A DNA stretch of 64,000 nucleotides from Patiria miniata (taxonomy: Eukaryota > Echinodermata > Asteroidea > Valvatida > Asterinidae), in assembly GCF_015706575.1 (NCBI RefSeq), contig NW_024037072.1, forward strand, positions 1,865,001 to 1,929,000, given 5' to 3'. How positions within the stretch are numbered: position 1 is the stretch's first letter; each line of letters opens with the position of its first letter. The position numbers and the translations under genes are program-made. Positions 46,354-59,400 of this stretch are shown here, one piece after another. Below the pieces are notes generated by a model. It was not told where the DNA came from and did not search any database. It was given only the letters and a program-made list of their open reading frames with translations.

Positions 46354-47105
46354 CGGCTACATTAACGACCTAACCAAAAATGATTAAGAAAACTTTCCCC
46401 TTGATTTTGTTGACCGAAATTCTTCTCCTAAAGTTTGGACTGTGTCGGGAGCAACAAGTGTTCATTCCTTCAAATCGTTCTTGGCATTACGCTGGAATTT
46501 AGACCACCATTTCGGTGCTGTATTTCGCCCCTCCACCCACTCCTTCGGATCCACCCCGAAATGTCCAGTATGGATTGGTCCACTTCTATCCATTCCAGTT
46601 GTTACGTAATCGTTTCTGCGCAGAGCCTGTAATTTGCATTTTTTAGGTCACTGACATTATGGTGAACGGGCAGTCCAAGGCCGTTTGAGTTAAATGGGTT
46701 TCTGGAGCCCTACGATGTTAAACTTAACTCAAGGCGCTCTTTGTGAATGTGCCGTGGAAAGTGAATAATACATTTTACATGTACTTAGGCCCAAAACAAT
46801 AACAGTTTTACTTCCGGTTATAGCTCCATACCCTACCTACTCTATTTTGACAGCCTATACCCTATTTTTTATTTGGAAAAATGAAGAAAAAATCCAGAAA
46901 ATCATCAAGTATTACCTCTTCTACCGGTCAGTATACCCTAACTGTACCGGCAGACACCTTATTATTATTATTTGTATTATTATTGTTAATAATTTCTGGT
47001 AATGAAACCAAGGATCTCTCAAAAACGCCCTAAGCACTGTAGCTCGCAAGCTTGAAGAAACAGTGGAGAGAAGACGCGTACATTGAGAAGAAAGTACAGT
47101 TTTAG

Positions 47106-47263
47106 AGGTGGGAGGAAAAGCCCAGAAGAATTTTCTGGGGGAAAACCCACGGAATCAGGTGAGACTGAAAACCCAATACACATATTGGCACACTTCGAAC
47201 CGGGATTCGAACCCGGGTCACAGCGTTGGAAGGCGAGTAAAGTACCGCTACGCCGAACCATGA
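47106..47263 (-). mobile_element. tRNA-derived SINE, minus strand
   Basis: Read on the minus strand: an A-box-like ggcgtagcggtactttactc, then a perfect B box (GGTTCGAATCC), then a body ending in ttttcctcccacc. A degraded relative lies at 876-1010. Confidence 0.7.
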
Positions 47264-48184
47264 CTAGATTGTACACCAAACAAATTGCCAACAAAACTAT
47301 TCCCTACCTACCCGCACAGAACTGTTTGTTTTGGCCTTATGTAGAAACAAAATAAACAAATATTTGGGGGTTTTTTTCCAATATTTGTTTGATTCATGAA
47401 GAAATGTGTCATTCCCTCTATTCCTCTCATACCAACCGTGTCTATTTACCGCTGAATTGTTGGCACGAATGCATGTCATCATGTAGGCCATGTATCATTT
47501 TTGGCCCCATTTTACTAAGCCAGCGGTATCATGTCAGCGCGGCTGAGGGGGGTCCTGATTGGCTATACACTCCCCATATTAAATTGTGTCTATCCCTTTG
47601 CTCTAGGCATGGAGGCGGAATACCTCCATGCTCTAGGGGCCTTTAAATGCCTTAACAATATACCTTTTTAATATTTGTTTTTATTGTTATTATTACCCTT
47701 TCATTTTGCCACGAACAGGAAATAAATGATTCGATATTCTTCTCGCTGACTCAGTACATACAGTCATGGAGTTGTACGTGGCCTTTGAAACTTTGACGTA
47801 GCGATCACGCACCTGTGACTCATACAGAGGGCGTGCTTCCCAAACGTAGCGTTTTTTGATAGTCTTAACCAAGGCCGATTCGTTATTAGGTTTCGATGCA
47901 TGATGTGGGGAAACATTAACACAGAATGTGGTACATTTTATGGCTTCATGTTGTTAATATAAAAGTAAATTAGTTTTATTTCATAGACAACTGGATGATA
48001 GGGATAAGTGTGTTTGCATAATTTAACCTGATAATCACAAGGCTAGCACAGCACGATCGACGGAACCGGGCTTAAATAAAGTCTACCACCACACAGTTCG
48101 GTGCCTGTTAAGTCGCATAACATTGCATTGAGGTTGTTCAACAAGACCGAAACGTAGCCAGACTATTTGCAGTGAAACATCAAA

Positions 48185-51100
48185 ATGGAAGCCGTTCCTC
48201 GAATGTTTATGCTCAGTTTAGAGCTAAAATGGAGCCTGGAAAAAGTAGAATTCGGGCCCAATCTCAGACAGGTAAGACCTATTCTGGGTACCCTTATGTA
48301 GGGTAACTTCTTTGGTTGTTACTTTAGGTGTAAAGACAACTTCCGTGGCTAAACACAATTGTTAATTGATCACGATCAGAACATGGAGCTACCGTGCTGT
48401 CACTGACTCAGTACTAAGCCAGTGTCAGTGGCAGTGCTTGCAGTTGCACTCGCCACTCACTAATTAGTTAGTCCGGTGGATTTTCATGTTTTTGAAGAAA
48501 TCATCAACAATTTTAGTATCATTGAAAAGAGAATTATACAACTAAATGAATAACGTTTCAATCATTTTCATAGGTGATTCCGTTTTGGAGATAATTAACA
48601 ATTTAAATGGCAAAACTCAAGACTTGGTCGGTATTAAATGTCTGTGAAAACATCAACATTCTGCATTGTCATTTTAATTTTAGTGTAAACATTTCTATTT
48701 TTATAACTCTAAATTTTCCAGACCTATCATTAAAATATTTAATTAATAATAGGCAGTGGATAGTTAGCCGGAGACGGCAAACCTTTAGTAAACGTTTAGC
48801 TTGCTGGATATGCACTGAACATCATGATGCGCAGTAGCCCGACTGCATCTGGCCGTACAGTAGTCCTATCGCAAGCTCTGTAGTACGGCCAGACCGCCAA
48901 TGCTCCCCTACACGCTGAACTCTGATGTAGCGATTTTGCTACCGATTTTGATCGAGATTATCTTTTCATCCAGGACAGAAATTTCCAAAGTTAAGGTTCC
49001 TAGTCGTAGAGGAACTCATACCTTTTCGAAAAAACGTTCTTTTATCTAAAAATCTTCATCCATCTGGCCAAAAGATGAAATTCAGTCATCATCGCCCACG
49101 AAAATCGTCCCGAAAATTGTCCTACATGCGATTTCAAAATGGCGGCTGCATTGTAATAAATGTATGCATTATGCGGGCGCGATTGGGCAAGATTATGAAT
49201 ATGCATTATTCAGCTCATGACCTCGTGTTTGTATGGCCAGCCGCGCCACGCGCCCGACAAACGTCATGAAATGCAATGCATATTCATAATCTTGCCCAAG
49301 CGCGCCCGCATAATGCATACATTACACTATATATATAGCCGCACACTATATATATATGGTGCCAGACTATATCAGTCTGGTTGCCGCCATGCAAACAATC
49401 GGCAACAACCCTGGCGATTCTTTGTGAAACTGAAAGGTCTTTTGCAACTTTTCAAATGTCATTCCTGACAAAAGAGGTCAAAATACAGTCTGACAAATCT
49501 TGCAAGCAGCTTGCCAAATGGATTTTTTTTTCGGAGCCGTTTCATCTCTCCTGCAGGCATCTTACCAGTATGCATTTATCAGCTGTTTAGTTGGTTACTA
49601 AAGAGTGTTTCCTTTGCATGAAAAATAAGGAGAAATATGTCCACTTTTTTTTATGCGCAGAATTGACGGTTGAATGTGATGAGTACCGATGACAGAGCAT
49701 TCGAGCATGTTTACTAGTCTTGTGCCCTCTCTGTATAACAACGTTCAGCTACTGTTGTAGTTTGGGGAACAAGACAGGCGTCTTTGTACCAGACGGCTAT
49801 TTACAGTATTTTGAAAATCTCAACGCGTGTTTAGTAATGTGTTGAGATATTCAAAATACTGTAAACAGCCATCTGGTCTGGCTTGTGCATCAAGCAATTT
49901 TGTAGCCTATTAAAATTCACTTACGTGTAAATTTACACTTGCAGTACATTCAGGGTCACTATATGGAAGATCCTAACAAATACAATGAAGAAATCAAGCA
50001 ACTGGATCAGCTGAGAGCGGTAAGTAGCCTTGGGTAAATTTCACGATTATTTTGCGGGAAGAAAGCCACAAATGTTTGTTGTGAGTCTGCACTCTGTCCT
50101 CTGAAAGTAAGATTTGACAAATCGGTCATCCAGGCCCAAGCCAAGACACAAGCTATTCGAATGAACAGTAAAAGAAGCATTTCCTGTTACTTTTTAACTG
50201 ACGTGTCATTTTATTTCTGGCTGGCTTATGAATAACTTGTCGATTTGAACTCTTAAGTTATGCTAAGATATATGGCATAGCCTTCTTTTTTTTCTAAATC
50301 TTGTTGATGATTTTGTTTAGAGTAAAAAAAAGTTTCGCGACTCTTTTGTTGTGCTTATGCAACGTGCAAAGTAAAATCTGTTGTTTCATAAAGCGCCACT
50401 ACACAGCTGTGTCAGAATTCTTGTATTTTTGGCTATGGTATCCAAAAACCTAATTGCTTAATAATAATAATATGATTCACTTTGATTTACTTTGTCAAAT
50501 ATTTCTTAGAATGCCACCAACGTGTCGCGAGATTTTAACGGTATCAGCACCCTGAAGAAATACTATGGCCAGCTGCACCTGCTGACCAGCCGGTTCCCGA
50601 TCACAGACGGTGGAGAGGCAGCTCCTATCTTCACATGGTTGGTACTCCTGCCTTGCTTATCCCCTAACGCCCTGGGATTTGGTACCACGAACCTTCCTGA
50701 ATCTTCAAATTTCCATCACCTAGGGTTCCTACAGTCATTCAAAAAATCCTGGAGAATGCAGAAATTTAAAGCCGTCATGGAAAGTCATGGACAGAGATAA
50801 CTGATTAATTTAACCAAAATCCAATTAAAATGAACATTTATGACATTAGTTGAAACTTGAACTTTTCTAAACTACCTTTTCATGAAATTTTTGAACCCAA
50901 CTCTGTAGAATGTGGGGACAATACGCGCAACACGCCACCCGTATGCATGTTTTGCATGCTTGTTGCTACGTTGATATCTCTGCGTGTAGTACTTTTCAGA
51001 CCGAGTAACCGAGGTAGCCGTTGTGTAGGCTTTTTGGCTGTGCACAGCAGTACAGTAGAGATACGGCCATTCAATATACAGAATCTGTGGGTGTAGTGTT

Positions 51101-54100
51101 GTAAAAGGAAATAGACTGGTGCAAGGAGCAACCAGGCCAACAGTTCTTATGTACTGCACAAGTAAAGTGTTAAAAAGAAACAACTGAATCCAAGTCCATA
51201 TTTCTATACTCTGTGTTCACACTCATGCGACCAGACTACTGATAGATTACTGATTGACCAATCTTTTTGAAAGAACAAAACATTCAGTCTACATGTAGTT
51301 CTTTGCTTCATATTAAAACCACTTTGCATTCACTGTGCGGTGCAAACAGTTAAAGAAAAGTCCATTTGAAACTTTGAAGTTAAAAACCAGGGCTTATGCG
51401 GATGTAAAATGTATCTTTAGTTGTGATCAAGACAGTGTAAAGCCCGGTTCATACTTCATGCGAATGCGATGCGAACTTGACGTCATGAAGCTTTCGCTGC
51501 CAAATTCGCCGGAGTCGAAATGTGTTCAACGAAAACTTGCCCTGACATCACAAATTAGCGTTCGCTTTCGCGCCGAGTATGAACCTTAAAGGGAATATAC
51601 ATCATTTGCTTTTGCTGTAATTTTCAGAAATGGATGGAATTGGGGGGTTGAAAATATATAGCAAATATAGTTACACTGACTTTTTTGAAGTTTTGGGTTC
51701 GAAAATGCTATAAAAACCAAGAAAAACAATCATTTTCCTGTAGTCTGGTTCCCTGACTCCATATAAGAAGAAACAGAGCAGTTTACATACATTGGGGAAT
51801 TGTAAGGTCAGGGAACCAGTCTAGCTGGCTTGTACCCATTCATAGGTGTGTGTATTCGATTGCAAACAAGTGTGATGGTCAATTGGGGCCAGTATTTGAA
51901 AAAAAAAGCCAGTTTTTTCCAACGCTGGTCGGTCGACCAGCGTTGGAAATTGATACAAAAATACCACTTTTCTTGAAAATGACAGTATACCAGGTGCCAT
52001 GATTTTACAGGATGCTTTACACTGTCATTCACTAACAGTCCAGCAAGGTATTTCATATGATTTGGTAGTTTTATTTTTTGATTTCCCTTTAAGTCATCCT
52101 GTCTCAAGTCACTAGACAAGTTGCTCCAGTGAAGAGTGATTGTTTGTGCTCATCCCGTTTCTTGTTGTCTGACTAGTAAGTAACTAAACAAGTTGACGTG
52201 TTCTTGACATGTGAGTGTAATAGTTACACCAGGGCTGCTTGGGATACTTGGCTGATTTGGATTCTTTTATGAAAATAACTGTAAGCTGTTACAATACCAA
52301 ATGTCTTGAATTTCCTCTTTCACGACGGCAGGATTGATACCTTTCACGAGGAGCCGTTCTCCCATGCTGATGCTGCCTTTGACCAGGCCTGCATTCTCTA
52401 CAACTTGGGAGTCCTCCACTCCGTCTTGGGGGCAAAGGAGTCTCGGGCCAGCGAAGAGGTTAGTACATACTCTCTTTTTCATGTACTATTGCTGCATGGG
52501 CACAGGGGGTTGTTTGGGGGGGGGTTGTTACCTGGAAGGGAGGCGAGGGGTGGACGGCAAGAACATCCCCGTACCTGTTTCTTACCTATGTTGGCCCAAA
52601 CTGCTGTGGTGTTCATAACTCCAAATTTTGTTAAGTTTTTCATGAGAATTTTTTTATGAGAATTGTTCTGAAGTCAAGGTTAATTATAATAGGCCTTTCT
52701 TCAAACATTGGCTTTGTCGCTAAGTTTGAATTCAGTTTTACTTTCCCAAATTTAATTTCTTAGTTTGGGAATTCTAGCTCTATTTTGGACCATTGTCATG
52801 TACAGAAGCATCACATCACTGCTGTACAATAAAGCGCAAAGGGTGTGTATGTGTATTGTGTGTGTGTATTGGCGAACTCTTCATGAGTTGATTACCCGCA
52901 AAGTGGGCGACTCGCCCGTGAAACGGGCTACACGCCTGTGATGTGGGCGACAGGCAGCAAAGCCACCTTGTTTTGCCGTAAGAAGCAAAACTTTGGAGTT
53001 TATCAAGCATTGTTATTTGAGCAATGTCCTGTCCAAACTTATGGATCTGCCCGCCACGCAGAAATTTGTCGTTACAGGATATACACTTGTTATCCTGTGA
53101 AATATAATGACCATCATCAAAGAACCTTTCTTTAGTTATTCACCATATGAGACTTTGATTTGTTATCAACATGTTCATGGACGATGTTGTCTTTCTTACA
53201 GGAGATGAAGGTAGCCTGTACTCACTTCCAGTGCGCTGCTGGGGCATTCAGCTACCTCAAGGACCATTTCCAGAGTTACATGAGTCCAGACATCTCATTT
53301 GATCTCATGACAATCTATATCAACCTCATGCTGGTATGTATCCTCTCCTCTCTTCAAGCCCGCGGGAACGGGGGGTGCTGTGGGTGCTGCGGCAACCCTA
53401 ACCTTTTGGATAGGAGTCCTGGAATATACTTAAGCATTCGCCCCTTTTACTAGGCATAAATGTACACCCCAGGACCCAGTACCCAGTATGTTCCTGCAGG
53501 CTTGCCTCACTATAAACCTTGTAGACTAATTCAGCTGCCTCAATTTGAAACCATTGTTGAGATTGAACCATTGCTCGTGTACTCAATACTCCTTCAGTGC
53601 AGTGAGATTTTTTAGTGTTTTTCCTGATGTCAGGATATCTTTGACTGAATTTTTAAAGAATCACATTTGAAATTCATGAAGTTTTACTGTAAAGGTGTTT
53701 TTACTCATAAATGTTTATATAGGGCAAAAAAAACAGGCATTTGAAGGGGTGCCTTAAGGCAAAATGCTAATGTATACCATAGACCCTATGATGCTTTGGG
53801 CCCCTCAGCAGCTCTCAAACTCTCTGCCAATTATTTTGTGGACTTTCATTTCCTCAATGTCACTCCTTGGCACGTACCCCTCAACCTTAAGAATGCATGT
53901 GCCATGCACTCAAACATGGCTCAACCTCAGTAATGACTTTCTCTTTTCTTTCAATGGATTAGTCTATTAATTGATAGCTAGCCCCAAAGGTCTGTTGGAT
54001 AGTTTGGTCAGTGTAATGGCCAGTTCACACTCGGCTCGACAGCACAAACACGAACACAAATTTGTGATGCTACAGCAAATTTTCGCACAGCGAAAACTCA

Positions 54101-56423
54101 TTTCAACTCGGGCAAATTCTGCTGCAAAAGTTTTGTGGCATCAAATTCACCTTCACATTTGCATGAAGTATGAACTGGCCTGTCATTTGATAGCCTCAGC
54201 ATGAAAATTTAAGATTTTATTTACACTCAGTGACTCAGTCAGTCAAAGGACAGTAGGCTGACCCTTCAGCTCCAGTAAAAAATGTGCTGTATTCATGAAT
54301 TGTTTTGTTCTAGGGCCAAGCCCAGGAGTGTCTACTGGAGAAATCCATGCAGGACAACCGCAAGAGCTCCCTAGTGTCCCGCATCAGCATGCAGGTGATT
54401 GAGTACTACCGGCAGGCACTCAGGGGCCTTGAAGACAGCAACATCAGCAGTCTGATGGGGTCCAGGAGGAGCAAGACGTGGAGGAAGACCGTTCAAGTCA
54501 AGATTACGCACTTCCTGAGTGTGGCCTATGTAAGCTCACGATCTTAAACAATTCAAGTGTGTTGAAGACTGCATTCCAGAGTCTCATTTAGCCAGAAAGT
54601 ATTTAGAGTGTCTTGCAACAGATTAAAACTGTCTCATTGTTCTTTGCAAATTCAAGGTAAATTGCTCCTTGAGCTCCTGTTGAGTGTGCGCTTGAATGAC
54701 AGTTCAAAGGTTCTGGGTTCCTTTCGATGGTTCTTTCAAGTGAGACCCCTTTTACTTTTGGTCTCTTTCAGATGTACATGAGCAATCAAGCAGATGAACA
54801 ACAGAAACACGGGGAGAGGGTGAGCTGGCTGCAGCAAGCCGTAGACAGACACAATGAAGCCATGAAACTATCCAAGGTAAGGCTGTGTCAAAATTACTTG
54901 GCTGTGGCTTGCTATTACGCATGTACCTATGGAAGCCACTTCTCAAGACACGTGTGTTATGGTTGGGCGTAGCCAAGTAATTCTGACACTGCCTAAGAAC
55001 TGTGGCTACTTATTGGGGCAAAAGAAGAAAAAGGGCAAAAGATCTGACCCCGTGGATGAGGTCGAAGAAGAGGAAGAAGCTGAGGAGGATATCGACTTGT
55101 GATTTGTCTAGCGAGCGGATCGTCGAAATCACCCAGGCAACTGGTTTTCAAGCATTTGTTGAAAGCGAACCATTGAAATTCTTTGCCCATGTCTGTTGAA
55201 TGCCGAACTCTTTGACGCAAAAAAATCCTCCCTTTTGCTGTACCAAAAAAGTGCAAAGGGAAACGAGGCAGAGATGTTAAAATCCTCTGCGCAGTTGTGA
55301 CAAAAAGTTCAGTGCAAACTCAAATCCGAGCAACAGTTCCTGCGCGAATGTTTCAACTGTTGTTACTAATCTTATCGTTTTGGTTTGCGGTAACACCATG
55401 TGGTAATAACTACTGCTTAGAAGATATTTAGTTCTGAAAAGAACTTGTCCTGCTTATTATCAAGTTTCGCTAAGTAGTTTTTGTTCTGATAAGAACAGTC
55501 CTGCTTTAAGTTCTAAAAGAACTTGTCTTTGGTCTCAACGTTTCGACTAGCCTGCTCTAGTCATCGTCAGTTACTAATCTTGGGACAATTCATGGACTTG
55601 CGACTCAAGTGTATGCCGAATTAAGAACAAAGTTTCTATTTACTGACAGCTGAAACAGAAACTTTGTCACTGTTGTTTTTACCACAATGATTGTTTTGCT
55701 GCAGGGAGTGCACGAGGGCATCCTAGAGGCCCTCAACTTCACCAAAGACGTGGTCTCGGGAAAATTTCAGGCAGCAAAGAAGGATAATGATTTTGTGTAC
55801 CATGATCAAGTGCCTCCATTTGAGAACCTCCCCGAAATCAAAGGTAGGGTTTTATCAACTCCTTGCACGAACAGTAGATGAAGCTGACACATTGTATGTG
55901 GACACTGGTTGGCAAGCGTATGGCGTGAAGTATGCGTGATTAATTGTATTATGAATATGCACTAATCATATTTGTAGATTGAATACGGTAAGCAATGCGC
56001 TACGATATGTTATGGCTTGGGAGTGGTCGAGAACATTGCGTGTGTGTAGTCCGTGCTGAGCCAACGTGAAGTGATTCCCCTTACCACCCGAGCGTTCCAG
56101 TAAAACTAAGGTTGTTGCATAACCACACACTATTGGGCGTTAGGCCCGCATACCGTGAAGAAAACAGAAATGTTCTACTTCGTGCCTGGTCCCTCAAATG
56201 AACATACATGTATTGCATATTTGAACACTATTTCCTGAACAGGTGCATCCTTGGTCAAAGCCTTGACCTTTCAACCCTATGATGAGAGCATAGCAGGCCC
56301 AGACATCTTCAAGAAGCTGGTCCCCATGGAGGCCCACGAGGCAGCCTCGTTGTACAGTGAAGAAAAAGCCAAGTTGCTACGCCGAATCGGAGATGAAATC
56401 GAAGACAAGACCAAACACCTTGA
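48185..56423 (+). CDS. PTPN23: PTPN23 BRO1-domain exons
   Basis: Exons 1-9 encode about residues 1-397. Recognisable strings include YNLGVLHSVLGAKESRASEE (vertebrate YNLGALHSMLGA...SEE), THFQCAAGAF, GQAQECLLEKSM, QQKHGERV, AAKKDNDFVYH and GPDIFKKLVPM. The BRO1 domain binds CHMP4-type ESCRT-III subunits, and in HD-PTP also STAM2. The domain is full-length and without frame breaks. Confidence 0.94.
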
Positions 56424-59400
56424 GTAAGTTAAATCCGAACAGGCAGCATTGGGTTCTTAATAACCAGCTCCTTTGAAAGTTACAGTACAACATTTGCTTT
56501 TGCTGCAAATGCAAGAGTTGGATGGGTTTTTGGGAAAATAATTTATCGCAGATATCGTTCCAGCAACTTGTTTAGTGTTTAGTGTGCAAAGGTGCTGGTA
56601 AAACAAGGAGGGAAAAAAACCACTGATTGTTTCAAACATGAAAGAGCAGCTAACTAAATGTATCTTTCAAAAATCCCAGAGTCAGTTGTCACATGCTATG
56701 CCTGAGTGCCGGCTAAGTCATGGGAAAAAAATTGACATTCACATTTGTGCCTTAAAAGCCATTTTTTCTAATGATTGCTCGGCTAAGCGATAGTTAGAAA
56801 AAGATTCTGACAAAATTCCGCCTTTCTTGAAAATGACAGTACACCAGATGCTCTGATTATACAGTTTAATTGATACTGTTTTTACTTTCAATCAAGCAAG
56901 CTATTTTGTTAGTGGATGTTGTACAGAGTCTTTAAATAAGCTGCTTCAGTATTTCAGCTGATATGGGTCACATGTCATTCGAAGGCGCATGAATGCGCAG
57001 GGAGATGGGCGCACGACGCTCGCGTGTTAGTTGCCAGTAGAATGTGTGTTCATGTAACATGACTTAACATCGCGTCAGCGATTTTATCCTGAATGACCTT
57101 TGACCTGGACTACCTCAAGATACCAAACTGGCTTATTTTCATTTTTTGATGAGCTTGAATAATGTTTCGTAATGTGGTTTCTACACGCAGACAGTTCATG
57201 GCCTCGTTACAACTTGACCAACTCAAACTGGACGGGGCAGATGAGCCCGAGAGACTGCCCCAGGTCATGCTGGAGGTGTGTGCTGCCCTCAGTGTCAAGA
57301 CGGAGCCAATCAAGCAACTCGTTCAGTGCATGCAAGGTGAGTATTGCCCGCAGATACCAGATTTGTTAACTGCGTAAATGCATGTGTTAGTGCTTAAACG
57401 CCTAACTGCCTGGGCATTGTTTTGCCAGGAACCTTCCTGAAGGGTATATCAAGCCTCATGTAAAGTAATAGTGGCTGAGATCTACCGTCCTAAAGCCGGC
57501 ACAATTCTATGAGAATCCAGGAAAGTTAGGGCTAATGATGGTACTTTCTTGTGGGTATTTGGTTTATCATGCTCTGCTAACTGTTGACTACCAAATTTAT
57601 CCAAAGAAAACCTTTAAAAAGCAGTACCTTTTTCATTCAGATTTGCTGATTTGTGAAAATTTAAAAAAAATATGTCCAAGAGTTATAACATCACTGAAAC
57701 ATTTTACTTTTATGGACAGAGTTGTCCAGCGTCGTTCTTGATGTCGATGCTGACGTAAAGGAACTGCAAGAAATTCTAGATGGAGAGGACAAACAAGAAT
57801 CTGAGTTCCAGGTAAGCCAAAGCTCCTAGCCAGTCAGTACTGCTACAGCCTCGTCTCGGTTCCAAGTACTCGAAACAAAGTGAGATTAGTCAATACAAAT
57901 TAGACTTAATCATTGCTCTACCACTCCCTCCATTTCAGTTAAATATTTGCCAAGAGGCGACTTCTCTTCATTTTTTTGGCACCACCCCCAAATATCTACC
58001 TCTTTACCAAGTCTGCAGCAAGCTTCCTAGACCCTCCTTATCCCTCCAGATTAGTCCCCTAGTTGACTGACAGACAAGCCCTCTACAGGGTGAGTAAAAA
58101 AAAATGACACCCAAATGTTGGGACCATTGTTTTAGTGAAGTTTTGAATGTAGCACTTTCAAAATCAAGGATATGAAAGCCCCATTCATAATCTTTCTTTT
58201 AGTACAAAAATCATTCAAATCACTCGTACTTTTCAAGTTACAGAATTTTAATCACAAGCACCGTTTTAAGGTTCTGTCCATGGATCACAAAAAAGTTCAG
58301 TGTTCTTTCAGCAAAACGAAAACAAATCACATACGGATGTGTGTGAATTGTTTTGGTTTAGCTGAAAGAACGCACACCTTTGTTGTGATCCGTGGACAGA
58401 ACTTTTGTAACTTTCGTAAATTCCGTAACTTGAAAAGTACATGAGTGATTTGAATGATTCCTGTACTAAAAGAAAGCTTATGACTTGGGCTTTCATGTCC
58501 TAGATTTTGAAAGTGCTACATGCAGAACTTCAATAAAACAATAGTCCCGACATTTTTTTTTTTACTCACCCTGTAAAGGCATCAAGGACGGATCCAGTTT
58601 TGGTTTGCACCCAAGGTGGATTTTAGAGCGCCTTTCCCCGCCCTTCCCATCCGTCACTGGTATTTCTATGCACACCAAAATCAAAAATGGGTCAAAAGTG
58701 AGTCAAAGCATCCTCCACTACACTTCACCTGGGGTGCACTAAATTACACCAAAAGAGCAACGGTTAAGATAGAGAAATACACACTGGGCCTGATGACTTA
58801 CTTGTTCTTGCTTAAGCTCAAAATTTTCTGTGTGCACCCATATGTGCCTGCTTAACGACTCTCTAAGAAAAAATTCCCCACGTGTTTGCAGAAGGATCGG
58901 GGTAAGCGTCCTACCAAGATCATGGATGAGATCAAGCAGGAGTTCTCAAAGTACAAGGAGGGCCACGACAAGGCCAGCAAGTCCAACCAGGAACTACACA
59001 AGGCCATGCAGGTGCACATTGAGAATATCCGCAAGCTGGCTGGGCCACTGGATGAGTTACAGGCCTCCCTGCCATCCATCAAAGATGCCCAATGTGAGTA
59101 TGGAGGGCATGGTGACAGCAACAAAAGAGATCTGGTAAAGGGCTCTCTCACTGACTTAAGTGACGCGGCTTACATCTGAGTACCCAAAAGTCTGCGTCGC
59201 CATTGTGTAGGCAAAGATCATATAGCACCATGTGCAGTAGGTATTAGGAAAGCCTTCAAAGCTGGGATGGATGGCAAAAAAACCGTGAGAATAATGCGGA
59301 GCCAACACTCAGTCCTGGGACAGCACGATATGACAAACATACACAGCACAGCTAGTGACCATTACGGCATATGATAAAGAATTGCATTTATATGATGTGA

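Larger units (their letters stand above)
46000..48184. other. Divergent intergenic region between receptor (-) and PTPN23 (+)
   Basis: The presumed 5' UTR and promoter of the receptor occupy roughly 46.0-46.4 kb, which is relatively GC-rich with a CCAAT-box-like gcgccaatcag near 46273. A minus-strand SINE lies at 47106-47263 and a short palindrome (cctccatgctctagg) near 47600-47640. The PTPN23 promoter should lie just upstream of 48185; no TATA box was recognised there. Confidence 0.5.
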
